Shown piece after piece: positions 25,831 to 35,037 of a stretch of 64,000 nt of DNA. The notes below the pieces were generated by a model. The model ran no database searches, was not told the origin of the DNA, and worked only from the letters and a program-made list of their open reading frames with translations. The stretch's first letter is position 1, and every line of letters begins with the position of its first letter. The translations under genes and the position numbers were made by a program. The stretch is from a bacterium (lineage in GTDB: Bacteria > Hinthialibacterota > Hinthialibacteria > OLB16). The stretch lies in the NCBI GenBank assembly GCA_022072055.1, contig JAJVIK010000006.1, forward strand, positions 124,001 to 188,000, written 5' to 3'.

Positions 25831-26973
25831 ATGCGGGCGCTTGTCATCGATAAGACCGCGGTCCTCGGCACGGCTCATCAGCGCTATGAGCTCCTTGCCG
25901 AGACCCCCGGTGTCGATCTCTGTGTTTTCTGCCCCACCTGGTGGCCCGAACACATGCGAGAGGTCCGCGCCGAGCGCGTTACCCATCCGCGCTACGAGAT
26001 TCGTCTCGGCGCGACCCTCTGGACCGGCTCTTATTCCCGCGGTTTCTATGTCAGCGGACTGGCCGCCGCGATCCGAGACTTCCAACCGGATGTGATCCAG
26101 CTCCTGGAGGAGCCTTGGTCCCTGTTTGCCGGACAGACTGCGTGGCTCGCGCGGCGGGGCGCCCCAAGAGCCAAGCTCCTCTTCTACACCTGGGAGAACA
26201 TTCACCGCGAGGGAACGTATTGCTCGAAGCTCGATCCCCTCCATCGACGAATCGAGCGCCTGGTTTTCGCGCGCGCGTCCGCCGGCGTTTGCGCCACCGA
26301 GCTCGCCGCTCAGGTGGTCCGTAAGCGCGGATTCCTGGGGGAAACCCCAGTGATCCCTTATGGAGTCTCCCAGGAGTTCTTCCTTTCCGAGGGGGAAATC
26401 CATCGCCGAGTGGACCGTCGCGCGGGGGAGCCGCTTCGCGTGGGGTATTTCGGGCGGTTGCTCCCCATGAAGGGGGTCGAGATCCTGCTTGAGGCCCTCT
26501 CTCACGCCCCGGCGCGGCTGGTCGTGGTCGGAAGCGGCCCCTCGGAAGCGCAACTGAAACGCTTGGCGGGAAGCCATGGGGTGCGCGAGCGGGTGGAGTG
26601 GATTCCAGCCGTGGCGACGAGCGAGGTTCCGGCTCTAATGAGGAGTCTCGATGTGCTTGTATTGCCCTCGCGCACCACCCCGGAGTGGGCCGAACAACTC
26701 GGTAGGGTCTTGATCGAGGCCATGGCCTCCGGGGTCCCCGTGGTGGGGTCCTCCAGCGGCTCGATCCCGGAGGTGATCGGCGGAGACGGGCTGATCTTCC
26801 CCGAGGGAGATTCCGCCGCGCTCGCGGAGTGTCTCGCGCGCCTCGAGCGGGATGCCGCCCTGCGCGCCCAATTGATCCGGTCCGCGTTTGGCAAGGCGCG
26901 CGCGCGCTACGCCTGGGAGCGATTCGCCTCGGATCTGGTGGAGACTTGGCGCAGACTCCTGTCCGCTGATTGA
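25831..26973 (+). CDS. GT4-family glycosyltransferase
   Basis: 380 residues, two Rossmann domains (GT-B). The C-terminal domain shows RVGYFGRLLPMKGVEILLEAL, VVVGSGPSEAQLKRLA, VLVLPSRTTPEWAEQLGRVLIEAMASG (partial) and the donor-site SSSGSIPEVIGGDG, typical of group 1 (GT4) retaining transferases. Sugar and acceptor are unknown. It starts 16 bp after the secretion operon, possibly on the same transcript, and opens a small glycan assembly group with the ligase-family protein and GT2 enzyme. Confidence 0.88.
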   Translation: MRALVIDKTAVLGTAHQRYELLAETPGVDLCVFCPTWWPEHMREVRAERVTHPRYEIRLGATLWTGSYSRGFYVSGLAAAIRDFQPDVIQLLEEPWSLFAGQTAWLARRGAPRAKLLFYTWENIHREGTYCSKLDPLHRRIERLVFARASAGVCATELAAQVVRKRGFLGETPVIPYGVSQEFFLSEGEIHRRVDRRAGEPLRVGYFGRLLPMKGVEILLEALSHAPARLVVVGSGPSEAQLKRLAGSHGVRERVEWIPAVATSEVPALMRSLDVLVLPSRTTPEWAEQLGRVLIEAMASGVPVVGSSSGSIPEVIGGDGLIFPEGDSAALAECLARLERDAALRAQLIRSAFGKARARYAWERFASDLVETWRRLLSAD

Positions 26974-27058
26974 CACTAATAATCCCTTTCCATAGCATGA
27001 AAACGGATGCTCAGCGAGCCTCCCGACCAACTCCACCGCAGATGCCGAGAGATTCCGC

Positions 27059-28465
27059 GTGACCCTGCCCGTTATCCTGATTTCCGCCATTGTTGCCTGC
27101 ATGGTCCTGTTTCCCAACCGGTTCAATGTCCCCTTTGCCTTTGACTTTGATGGGCATGAGATTTTCCCGACCGATTGGATCCTCGTGGTCGCGCTCCTGG
27201 CCCTTTGGATGTGCCGCCGGGTGGAAGGAGAGGGCCATCCCGAGGCATGCTCCAGAGCGAAACTCGCCCCGATCTACCTGGCGCTCTTCGGGTTCGGGTG
27301 CCTGTCCACCCTCGCGGCCTCGGCGGACGAGGCCGATCCGGTTCGGGGCCTGGTGGTCCTGCTCTCCATCGCCGTGTGGATGTTGCCGCTGCTCTTGATT
27401 CCGAGCCTCGGACTCACCCGCCGGGAGATACGTAACATCCTGATCTTCTTCGCGGTCCTGGCCGCGCTCGGCGCGGCCTTCAGCAGCTCGCTCACCTTCC
27501 TCGCGCGGCACATCTTCCCCTTCTTCGGCTGGCATTACCGGGTTGTCGCCACCGACAGCGAATACCGCGGCTTCCTCCCGCTGGGAGTGGCCACAGTGAT
27601 CGGCGGCTATTACAACCTGGTGTTTCCCTTGGCCTTCGCGATGGTGGTTCGGCCCGGAGGCTTTTGGCGCAGGCTGATTGCGGTGGGGGCGGTGGTCGCG
27701 CTCGGAGCGGGGGCGCTGTTCACCGGCTCGCGCAGCGCGGCGCTACTCGTCATCCTTTCCGCTGGCGTGTGCGCCTTCTGGCTGCGCTGGCCGGGAAAGT
27801 TGCGGGTGATCCCGACCGTCTCCCTGGCCCTGCTCGCCATCCTGTTCGTCTACTCGATCTCCCACCTCAACTTCGAGCGCCTGGGGACCCTCAAGGATGG
27901 CTCCACCCGCTGGCGCGCGCGAGGGTACGAGGTTGGCTTTGAAATGATCGTCGCTTCCCCCCTGATCGGGCACGGCGTGGAGACCCACTTCCGGCGCGGC
28001 GAGGAGGGCACCTTCCGATCCTTCTTCGCCTCCACTCGACCCCATCAGGCCATCCGCTACGGGGGCCGGGTGGCCCCTTATGAGCCGCACAACATGTATG
28101 TCCTTCTCACCGCCGAACTGGGTCTGGTGGGTTTGACCCTCTATGCGCTCCTTCTGGGGTCTGTCGCGCGTCGCCTTTACCGCGCGCAGAAACTTGCCGC
28201 AACCCACGAGGACCGCCTCTTTGCCCGGGCCTTCTTCATCAGCGTTGGTGTGGTGGCCTTGCACGCGATGTTCGAGAGCGACATCTGGCGCTTCGGTCGC
28301 CTGGCCCCGCTGGTGTGGGTTTACATCGGCCTTGGTTTGGCGCTCGGCGAACACATTCTCCGCGACAGTCTCAAGGTCGCGCGACAGCCCTCTCCCTCCG
28401 GTCAGGGTTCCCATTCCGCTTCCGGAGATGGATGGCTAGCGGCGCCGGAGCTGCCCAAGGTATGA
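27059..28465 (+). CDS. O-antigen ligase/polymerase (Wzy/WaaL) family membrane protein
   Basis: 468 residues with about ten hydrophobic helices and a large periplasmic loop between about 280 and 350. It contains the Wzy_C-type segment LFTGSRSAALLVILSAGV followed by GHGVETHFRR and PHNMYVLLTAELGLVGL; the His in the H-N pattern is a conserved feature of WaaL-type ligases. It joins or polymerises lipid-linked glycans in the periplasm. GTG start at 27059; a 21-codon open frame ends across it (GTGA overlap). Overlaps the next gene by ATGA. Confidence 0.82.
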   Translation: MTLPVILISAIVACMVLFPNRFNVPFAFDFDGHEIFPTDWILVVALLALWMCRRVEGEGHPEACSRAKLAPIYLALFGFGCLSTLAASADEADPVRGLVVLLSIAVWMLPLLLIPSLGLTRREIRNILIFFAVLAALGAAFSSSLTFLARHIFPFFGWHYRVVATDSEYRGFLPLGVATVIGGYYNLVFPLAFAMVVRPGGFWRRLIAVGAVVALGAGALFTGSRSAALLVILSAGVCAFWLRWPGKLRVIPTVSLALLAILFVYSISHLNFERLGTLKDGSTRWRARGYEVGFEMIVASPLIGHGVETHFRRGEEGTFRSFFASTRPHQAIRYGGRVAPYEPHNMYVLLTAELGLVGLTLYALLLGSVARRLYRAQKLAATHEDRLFARAFFISVGVVALHAMFESDIWRFGRLAPLVWVYIGLGLALGEHILRDSLKVARQPSPSGQGSHSASGDGWLAAPELPKV

Positions 28466-29376
28466 AACCCTTACCCCACGACCCCACCCTCGCCGCGGTG
28501 ATTGTCTCCTTCAATCGCCGTAAGGATGTCCTCAAGGCGATTGAGAGCATCAAGGCTCAGTCCTATCCGGTCTCTCAGATCATCGTGGTCGACAATGACA
28601 GCCGGGATGGCACGGTCGAGGCCCTGCGGACCGAGCATCCCGATGTGGAGGTGATTGAAACCGGAAGAAACGCGGGCGCCTGCGGCGGTCGAAACATCGG
28701 GACGCGCCAGGTCACCTGCGACTTGGTTCACTATGTGGATGATGACGCCACCCTGGAGCCGGATGCCCTTGAGGAGATCGTTTCCATCTTCCGCCGTTTT
28801 CCATACATGGGCGCGGTGTCTTCGCTGATCCTCGACCCCCGCCAGAACATCCCTTTCACCAAGAGCCCCTCGCTGCGATGCTACCCCCATCCGAGGGAAG
28901 GGTCGTTGTGCGTGCGCATGGACCTGCTCCCGCCCGATCCCTGGCCGGAGAATTTCTTCTATTACGGCGAGGGGATGTGGGTCGCGCTTGAAATCTACAA
29001 CCGAGGGTACGAGGTAGGCCTGTGGCTGAACTCCATCGCGCATCACCATGTGGCCCCCGGCGGGCATCGGCGCAGCCTCCTGTTCTTCTTCGCGCGGAAC
29101 AGTTTTCTGCTCTATTACCAGCGCTTTCCCCTGGCGTTGATGCCCCCAATCCTGGCCTATAAGGTCTTGCGCTCCCTGATCGCCGCGCGCTCCCCGCGCG
29201 AGGTGTGGGATTGGGCGCGGGCGATGGGCGACAGCCTTCGATTGATCCTTATGGGCAAGGCGCGCCGTGATCCGATCACGATCCAAGCCGCGCGGAAATA
29301 CCTCGGCGCCATCCGCCATCAACTGGAGGAGATCGGAGCCGAGACGGATTCCGTGACAACCGAGAGGGGACCCTGA
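28462..29376 (+). CDS. GT2-family glycosyltransferase
   Basis: 304 residues. GT-A fold of the GT2 family: AAVIVSFNRRKDVLKAIESI, IIVVDNDSRDGTVEAL, the nucleotide-binding NAGACGGRNIGTR and the metal-site HYVDDDATLEPDAL. The C-terminal half has a rhamnosyltransferase-like ENFFYYGEGMWVALE and two hydrophobic stretches. Coupled to the ligase-family gene by ATGA. Ends 31 bp from the convergent flippase gene. Confidence 0.87.
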   Translation: MKPLPHDPTLAAVIVSFNRRKDVLKAIESIKAQSYPVSQIIVVDNDSRDGTVEALRTEHPDVEVIETGRNAGACGGRNIGTRQVTCDLVHYVDDDATLEPDALEEIVSIFRRFPYMGAVSSLILDPRQNIPFTKSPSLRCYPHPREGSLCVRMDLLPPDPWPENFFYYGEGMWVALEIYNRGYEVGLWLNSIAHHHVAPGGHRRSLLFFFARNSFLLYYQRFPLALMPPILAYKVLRSLIAARSPREVWDWARAMGDSLRLILMGKARRDPITIQAARKYLGAIRHQLEEIGAETDSVTTERGP

Positions 29377-29407
29377 GAGAGCCCTGAGGGGCGTGTGGCC
29401 CGGCGGT

Positions 29408-30949
29408 TCACCCGCCTGGCTCGGAAGGACCCCGATAACGGAGCGATGCCCGCGCGAGGGCGCCGAGCGGGAGCTCCCCCAGCGCGATGACCGTCACTCC
29501 GTACGCGAGCGCGCCCACGAGCACTTTCAGCGCGAGCCGCGCGACCAGTCCCTCCGCCAGCAAACCCGCCCCATGGACAGCGGCGGCCATCACCAGGAGC
29601 GCGATCCCGATCTTGGCGATCAGCCGCCAGGGCATCCGCCAGGCCAGCCATTTCCGGGAAATGACCGGGGAAACCAGCGCGAGGAACAGGAAGCTCGCGA
29701 AGGCGGCGTACCCGGCCGCCGAATACCCCTGAGTGGGCGCCAGCCCCACGGTGATCAGCACGTTCAGGATCGCCGCGCAAAGGGTCATGCCCGCCAGCCG
29801 AAGGGTTTGATGCCCAAGGTGCAGTCCGAACTGCTGGTAATGTGAAAGCCCCAGGAAGAGAGTCCCCATTGCGATCCAGGTCACCAGGTGCGCGCCATCC
29901 ACATAGGATGGCCCGGCGAGCAGCTCCACCACCTCGGTCTGGATCAGCGCGAGTCCCGCCGCCGCGGGCGCGGTGAGCAACAGGAACAGGCGGGTGTATG
30001 TCCCCACAATCCGTTCCGCGGCGGCCGCGCCGCTCTTTTCGTAGGTCTCGGTCACCGAGGTGTACACCGTGGTGATGAGCGCCAGCAGAATCGCCCGCAC
30101 AAAGGTGTCCGCCATCCGATAGACCACCGAGTAGATCCCCGCCTCCTCCTCACCGCGCAAGATCAGGATGATGTACCGCGAAGAGACATTGAGGATCTGC
30201 GAACTCGCGGCATGAATCGCAAGGGGCAGACCGAAGTGGAGGAGAGGCCGGAGCGAGGCTCCGACTTGGCCCCAGGATTCCGACCAGCGGAGTGCCGCCT
30301 TGGGGTCCTGAGTCGCGAGTGGGATCCAGACACCCAGCGCGAACAGCGAGCCGCCTATCCCCACCATCAAGGCCGTGAGATTCGCCCCCAAGAGAAAGGT
30401 CAGAGCGATGGTCCCGAACAGGGTCAGGAGGCTCAGCAGGGAAGTGAAGAAAGTGAACTTCTCCGGCTTGCGCAAGGCCCGGAGGTAAGTGGTGGTCACC
30501 AGGAAGAGCGAATTCCCAACACAAAAGAAGAACACCCAGCCCATCAGGCCGAATTCCAGCGAAACCCCCATCGGCCGGTTGCGACACAGCCACAGTCCCC
30601 CCAACAAGGCCCCGCATAGAGCCATCGAGGTGGAAAAGCTGATCCCCACCGAAAGAAGGAATTCCCCGACTCGGCCCTTCCGGAGGGACTCCGGATAGAG
30701 GCGGAGGAAGGAAACCTGGAGCCAACCGGAGGCCAGGCTCGAGGCCACCCAGCCCAGCGCCAGGATCGCCTCATAACGTCCGATCACCTCTTTCGAGTAA
30801 TAGGCCGTGTAGAACTTGATGAAGGCGATGTTGCAGAGGAAGGGGACAACCTTCGCGGAAAGGTACACCGCCATCTCGAAAACCGAGCGGCGCACCTCGC
30901 CGTGGTGGTCCCAGTCTTCCGCGCCCGGCCTACCGGAGTTCTCGTCCAT
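29408..30949 (-). CDS. Wzx-type polysaccharide flippase (MOP superfamily)
   Basis: 513 residues from the ATG at 30949 (a TTG at 30994 is in frame but less likely). About 12-14 hydrophobic helices and a charged N-terminus. Typical of polysaccharide biosynthesis/O-unit flippases: FIKFYTAYYSKEVIGRYEA, then the long central helical pairs, and LHFGLPLAIHAASSQILNVSSRYI. It moves undecaprenyl-linked units across the inner membrane. Convergent with the GT2 gene and divergent from the C45 hydrolase gene. Confidence 0.85.
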   Translation of the reverse strand: MDENSGRPGAEDWDHHGEVRRSVFEMAVYLSAKVVPFLCNIAFIKFYTAYYSKEVIGRYEAILALGWVASSLASGWLQVSFLRLYPESLRKGRVGEFLLSVGISFSTSMALCGALLGGLWLCRNRPMGVSLEFGLMGWVFFFCVGNSLFLVTTTYLRALRKPEKFTFFTSLLSLLTLFGTIALTFLLGANLTALMVGIGGSLFALGVWIPLATQDPKAALRWSESWGQVGASLRPLLHFGLPLAIHAASSQILNVSSRYIILILRGEEEAGIYSVVYRMADTFVRAILLALITTVYTSVTETYEKSGAAAAERIVGTYTRLFLLLTAPAAAGLALIQTEVVELLAGPSYVDGAHLVTWIAMGTLFLGLSHYQQFGLHLGHQTLRLAGMTLCAAILNVLITVGLAPTQGYSAAGYAAFASFLFLALVSPVISRKWLAWRMPWRLIAKIGIALLVMAAAVHGAGLLAEGLVARLALKVLVGALAYGVTVIALGELPLGALARASLRYRGPSEPGG

Positions 30950-31020
30950 GACGGGAGTGTGGAGCCTTCCGGGATGAGCCTCAAGACTCCCCAAAATCGC
31001 GGGGAAATACGCCTTTCCGT

Positions 31021-31049
31021 TTGCCTAAAGCGGTTTAGGGGAGTAAGAT
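31021..31049 (+). promoter_or_regulatory. Weak promoter with internal palindrome upstream of the C45 hydrolase
   Basis: TTGCCT (31021-31026) and TAAGAT (31044-31049) with a 17-bp spacer. The spacer overlaps a perfect inverted repeat CCTAAA-gcgg-TTTAGG (31024-31039), which could be an operator. A strong ribosome site CAGGAGG follows at 31077-31083. Confidence 0.3.
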
Positions 31050-31091
31050 TCCATCATTCAGTCCGATTCCACCCCAGCAGGAGGTTTCCCG

Positions 31092-32960
31092 ATGCAACCA
31101 AGGCGTATTCTTTCCGTGTTTTTGGTTCTACTGGTCCCCATTGCCGCCCAATCCGCCGATAAGAGCGCGGCCAAGGCCGAGCTCCTGAAAGTCTTGGGAG
31201 AGCTCGTTCAGCCGATGACCACAGCTCCCGAGGAGGGCAAGGCGTGGGTGCTCTCGCTCTCCGGTCAAGCGATGGGCAAGGAAGGCGAGGTTTCCCTCGC
31301 GTGGGATGGCCATGCTCGCCATGCGATCAGCGCGAGGGTCAAGGGCCTCCCCTCGGGCTCGGCGGTTTTCGCCGACAAGGAGAGCTGGCTGCTGCTTCCA
31401 GAAAAGAAGAAAGCGTTCTTCGCGGAACACGAGCCCGCCTCGGGAACCACTCTCCTCGAAGGCTCCAAGTCTTGGAAAACCTTGTGCACTCAAGTTCCCG
31501 CGCTGCTCGCCGCGGCGATGTTCATCCCGATTCCGGATGATCTCACGCTCGACCTCAAGGAGGATGGCTCCATCATCCTTTCCGATGGAGATGACCTCGA
31601 CCTCGTGGTGGCCAGAAAAGGCGAGGGTGCCTATTCGCTCCGGTCCGACTCCGCGAAGTTCCCCGGCCACCTCGATTTCCAGGGTTGGAAACAGGTCCCG
31701 GTCGCCGAATTCGAGGCCAAGTTTGCTCGACCGGCGGATGCCGCGGTCGAGAAGGTCGAGGTTGAGCATCTCCGGAGCATGCTGGTGACCCTTGCGGACT
31801 TCGCCTCCGAGTCGATCCTGGTCCGGACCACTCCGGAAGCGGTCGCGATGCCGCTCGCGGGGATTCCCAAGGTGGATGGAACCCCCGTGGTTCGCTTCAA
31901 GGGAACTCCCGAGGAGATGGGCCGTCAACATGGAACCCTGCTCAAGGAGGCGGTCCACTACAACATGCACCGCACCCTGCATGGCGTGGGCTTGGTGGCG
32001 ACCTTGGAGACCGGGGACTGGTTCCCCGGCAAACTTGAGACCGCCTTCGCCACGCAGGAAAAGTACATCCCCGAGCGCTTCATTCGCGAGGTGGACGCCA
32101 TGGCCGAGGCCGCCGAGGTTCCCCGGAATTGGGCGCGCGCGGTGAGCGTGTTCCCCGAATATTTCCACTGCTCGGGGCTGGCGCTCAGCGGCAAGGCCAC
32201 CGTGGGCGGCAAGCTCTACCATGGTCGCGTGCTCGACTACATGACCGACATCGGCCTCCAGAACACCGCCGTGGTGATGGTTTTCGAGCCGGAGGGTCAC
32301 AACGCCTGGGTGAGCATGGGCTACGCCGGGCTGTGCAGCACCGTCACCGCCATGAACGAGAAGGGCCTCTCCTTCGGCGAGATGGGCGGGCGCGGCGAGG
32401 GGTATCTGGAGGGCATCCCAATGACCTTCATGATGCGCGAGGTGGTTGAGCGCTTCGACACGGTCAAGGACGCGCTGGCGTGGATTAAGGAAACCCCGCG
32501 CACCTGCGAGTACTTTTATGTGATCGCGGACGCCAAGACCAAGAGCATGGCTGGGATCGCCTCGCTGGCCAAGAAACTGGCCGAGGAGCGCGGGGAGCCG
32601 GATCTCACCATCATCGAGCCGGGCCAGTTCGACGAACGACTCCCCAGTCCGGTCGAGGATTGCGTGCTTCTGTCCGCCGACAATCGCTACAACCGCTTGG
32701 TGGAGAGGGTGAAGGAGAACTACGGCAAGCTCGACATGCAGGGGGCCTGGGACCTGATGCGCGGCGGAGTGGCGATGAAGTCCAACCTGCACACGGTCCT
32801 CTTCGCGCCGGAGTCGCTGGACTTCTGGGCGGCCCAGGCGGGCATCGACGGCAAGCCCGCGTACACCCAGAAGATTTCCAAGTTCAACCTGCGCGAGCTC
32901 CTCAAGGGCGAGCCGGCCACTCAGACCTCGGACGCCGGGATGAAGGAAAAGGTGAACTGA
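31092..32960 (+). CDS. Exported C45-family (acyltransferase-type Ntn) hydrolase with N-terminal LolA-like domain
   Basis: 622 residues with a Sec signal (IALSVFLVLLVPIAAQSA-like; cleavage after about residue 21). The C-terminal domain (about 265-610) is the C45/acyl-CoA:6-aminopenicillanic acid acyltransferase type: GRQHGTLLKEAV, then YFHCSGLALSG with C360 as likely autoprocessed nucleophile, LYHGRVLDY, and GYAGLCSTVTAMNEKGLSF. The family cleaves amide bonds; the substrate is unknown. The N-terminal about 230 residues have the alternating-strand look of LolA/LppX-like lipid carriers (SGSAVFADKESWLLLPEKKK, AFFAEHE). The residue before C360 is His, where Gly is more common. Confidence 0.72.
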   Translation: MQPRRILSVFLVLLVPIAAQSADKSAAKAELLKVLGELVQPMTTAPEEGKAWVLSLSGQAMGKEGEVSLAWDGHARHAISARVKGLPSGSAVFADKESWLLLPEKKKAFFAEHEPASGTTLLEGSKSWKTLCTQVPALLAAAMFIPIPDDLTLDLKEDGSIILSDGDDLDLVVARKGEGAYSLRSDSAKFPGHLDFQGWKQVPVAEFEAKFARPADAAVEKVEVEHLRSMLVTLADFASESILVRTTPEAVAMPLAGIPKVDGTPVVRFKGTPEEMGRQHGTLLKEAVHYNMHRTLHGVGLVATLETGDWFPGKLETAFATQEKYIPERFIREVDAMAEAAEVPRNWARAVSVFPEYFHCSGLALSGKATVGGKLYHGRVLDYMTDIGLQNTAVVMVFEPEGHNAWVSMGYAGLCSTVTAMNEKGLSFGEMGGRGEGYLEGIPMTFMMREVVERFDTVKDALAWIKETPRTCEYFYVIADAKTKSMAGIASLAKKLAEERGEPDLTIIEPGQFDERLPSPVEDCVLLSADNRYNRLVERVKENYGKLDMQGAWDLMRGGVAMKSNLHTVLFAPESLDFWAAQAGIDGKPAYTQKISKFNLRELLKGEPATQTSDAGMKEKVN

Positions 32961-32975
32961 ACGGCGCTCGCGGGC

Positions 32976-33017
32976 AAAAAAGGAACCGGCGCGCTTCCCG
33001 TTCGGGAAGCGCGCCGG
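32976..33017 (-). terminator. Intrinsic terminator of the first beta-helix gene
   Basis: A perfect 15-bp stem (32986-33000 with 33003-33017, TT loop) followed, in the minus direction, by TTCCTTTTTT. It lies about 50 bp after the stop of the minus-strand gene 33069-34643 and 25 bp after the convergent C45 stop; only the minus direction has a T-run. Confidence 0.85.
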
Positions 33018-33068
33018 AAATCAACTGACTCCAAGACCCTGGCTAAGAGGGGTCTCCAAGCTTAAGGC

Positions 33069-34643
33069 TCAGTACAGCGACCAGTTGTCCACCGCGGTGC
33101 TCTCCAGCGGACCCTGCGAACCCAACGCGCCGCCCGTCTCATCCGCCGTGGCGAGCGAGTTGTTGAGGTACAGATACCCCAGCGGGTCGCACACTCCCGG
33201 GCCGTTGTATTGCGGGTCAACATTCAGGTTGTTGGCTGCGGTCAGCGTCCAGGCGCCCGAATTGTCGATCTGGGTGATCGCGAAGATATCATTGTCGTGA
33301 ATGTTCGCGTTCCGCGCCACGCCCGCGTCCGCGCCGGTGAGAGCGATACCGGTCGTGGTGTAGAAGATCGAGTTGGTCACCGTCAGGTTGGCCACCGGCT
33401 CGGGTGCCACCGGGGGATCATCGCCGAGGATCCCGCGCCCATCCGGGCTGAAGAAGTCGCAGTGGTCGACCGTGGTCGAGCTGGAGGGCGGGAACCCGAA
33501 GAACGCCCAGTCACTGTCAAAGTCGCCGGGGGAGTACTGAATCCCCTGAACCACCGTCGCGGTTTCGGTGACATTGAACACGCAGCGCGCGAAGGAAACA
33601 TCCCCTTCGCTCACGCGCACCAAACGAGCGTCGCTGGCGTCCCCGCAGAACATGCAGTCATTGAACGACACATCCGCCAGCGGGGTCGGGCCGGCTTCCG
33701 CCAGGTTCGACTCCACGGCGACCATGTTGTTGTTGGTGCTGCGCTCGAACAGGCAGTCATTGAACACCCAAGTGCCGCCGCCGATGTCGAAGGCGTCATT
33801 GGCGTCGTGAATGTGGCAGTTGTTCCAGACAAAGTTGCCCGCGTCCAGCTCACCCAATCCGCCATCGCCGAAATACCCGATCACTTCCGTGTTGGTGATT
33901 GTTCCCGAACCGTGAACGACCGGGAATGGCGGCGGGACCAGGCCGTTGAGGATCGCGACATAGTAGGCCGCGTCCACCGTGTCGAAGACCGCGTCCCCAT
34001 ACTTGAGCGTGCTGCCGGTGATCGTGAGGTTGGCCGAGGTCCTCGGCGCGCCATACCCGGCCGCAGTCACCGCTCCGCCGGTGAGGGCGTCCAGGAAGGC
34101 ATAGAAGCCGGTGAACACATACACCGCGCGCCCCGCGTTGTTGTCCGGGTTGGCCTCGATAATGCAGTTGTCAATCGTGCAGTTGTCGCCGATCACAAAA
34201 ACAGACGCCGCTTCCTGAACGACCAGGTCGCCGGTTGAGGACATGTTCCGGATGGTCAGGTTGCGGAGGGTCGTGCCGGAGCCTTCCACGATCAGTCCGT
34301 GATGGTCCGGCAGGCCGCCACCTCCGAGGATCGTGTAAAGGAGTCCCAGCATGCCGCGAGTGGCCGGGCCGGTGGGAACCGCATTGGCGGCCTCGATGAC
34401 CACGGTGGCCCCGGTCGCCGGCTGAAGGGTCAGGTTGTTCTTCGAGAAGAGGGCGCTACCCGGAATGAAGATGTCCTCCGTGTAGGTCCCGTTGGCGATT
34501 TCGATGGTGTCGCCGTTCGCCGCCGCCAGAACCGCCGCTTGAATGGTTGGGGCCATCCCCGGCACCGTGATCGTGGCGGCCAAGGACGGCGCGGCGATGA
34601 CAGCAAGTATCACCGCTGGTAAAACGATTAAGCCTTTCCTCAT
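33069..34643 (-). CDS. Secreted right-handed parallel beta-helix protein, copy 1
   Basis: 524 residues with a Sec signal (GLIVLPAVILAVIAAPSLA) cleaved near residue 22. The mature start ATITVPGMAPTIQAAVLAAANGDTI and the following NGTYTEDIFI match the opening of pectate-lyase-like beta-helix families. Many strand-turn repeats follow (LTIRNMS, IDNCIIEANPDN, FNDCLFERSTNNN, LTVTNSIFY). No catalytic Asp cluster is obvious. It ends in AVDNWSLY. Nearly identical to copy 2 across most of its length; a tandem duplication. The ribosome site is AAAGGAG 11 bp upstream. Likely cell-surface or matrix protein; ligand unknown. Confidence 0.82.
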   Translation of the reverse strand: MRKGLIVLPAVILAVIAAPSLAATITVPGMAPTIQAAVLAAANGDTIEIANGTYTEDIFIPGSALFSKNNLTLQPATGATVVIEAANAVPTGPATRGMLGLLYTILGGGGLPDHHGLIVEGSGTTLRNLTIRNMSSTGDLVVQEAASVFVIGDNCTIDNCIIEANPDNNAGRAVYVFTGFYAFLDALTGGAVTAAGYGAPRTSANLTITGSTLKYGDAVFDTVDAAYYVAILNGLVPPPFPVVHGSGTITNTEVIGYFGDGGLGELDAGNFVWNNCHIHDANDAFDIGGGTWVFNDCLFERSTNNNMVAVESNLAEAGPTPLADVSFNDCMFCGDASDARLVRVSEGDVSFARCVFNVTETATVVQGIQYSPGDFDSDWAFFGFPPSSSTTVDHCDFFSPDGRGILGDDPPVAPEPVANLTVTNSIFYTTTGIALTGADAGVARNANIHDNDIFAITQIDNSGAWTLTAANNLNVDPQYNGPGVCDPLGYLYLNNSLATADETGGALGSQGPLESTAVDNWSLY

Positions 34644-34678
34644 GTTCTCTCTGCTCCTTTCAAGTATGGATTTGTTCC

Positions 34679-34712
34679 GAGGAAACCCTCATGGGTGATT
34701 CGCCAAGGCGAA
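34679..34712. repeat. Leader inverted repeats upstream of beta-helix copy 1
   Basis: A proximal GAGG-N4-CCTC element (34679-34690; degenerate form of the palindrome before copies 2 and 3) and a perfect 6-bp inverted repeat TTCGCC-AA-GGCGAA (34699-34712), in the 5' leader between the promoter and the start codon. Confidence 0.6.
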
Positions 34713-34734
34713 GACAATACTCGGATTCCCAATA

Positions 34735-34763
34735 AGAATATCCGAAAAGCCCAGCCGTGACAA
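34735..34763 (-). promoter_or_regulatory. Promoter of beta-helix copy 1
   Basis: Minus strand: TTGTCA (34758-34763), 17-bp spacer, TATTCT (34735-34740). The same arrangement is conserved before copy 2 and, with TTGACA, before the calcium-binding gene at 51.3 kb. Predicted leader of about 85 nt. Confidence 0.6.
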
Positions 34764-34943
34764 TAGCGGATTTGCAGATTGGGAATAATTATTTTTCGAG
34801 AACCCAACCCGGGTTGCGACGCGCACAGGGACACCTAGGTTGTGTGCTTGGCGGCCTGGGATTGGAGCCGATAACGCATCATCCAAGCAAAGATTGCTCA
34901 GGAATCCCACCCTAGGAACGAGTTTGGCCTGATTGGAGAACCG
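34764..34943. other. Spacer between beta-helix copies 1 and 2
   Basis: Part of a 394-bp gap (34644-35037) between tandem copies. Outside the promoter, leader repeats and terminator annotated separately I see no gene, only an AT-rich stretch near 34780-34800 that may help the promoter. Confidence 0.5.
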
Positions 34944-34986
34944 CAAAAGAGGAACCGGCGCACCCCCCTTTCGGAAAGTGCGCCGG
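34944..34986 (-). terminator. Intrinsic terminator of beta-helix copy 2
   Basis: Stem CCGGCGCA/TGCGCCGG extended by CTTT/AAAG across a C-bulge (34955-34986), followed in minus direction by TTCCTCTTTTG. It is homologous in sequence and position to the terminator of copy 1, so the duplication included it. Confidence 0.75.
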
Positions 34987-35037
34987 TCATCAACTGACTT
35001 CAGGCCCCGCGCTTCGAGGGGCCTTTGATCGCAAGGC

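Noticed and set aside
26997-27062. 21-codon open frame ending across the GTG of the O-antigen-ligase-family gene
   Set aside because: Coupling is possible, but there is no ribosome site and no reason to call a leader peptide; the frame is short enough to be chance.
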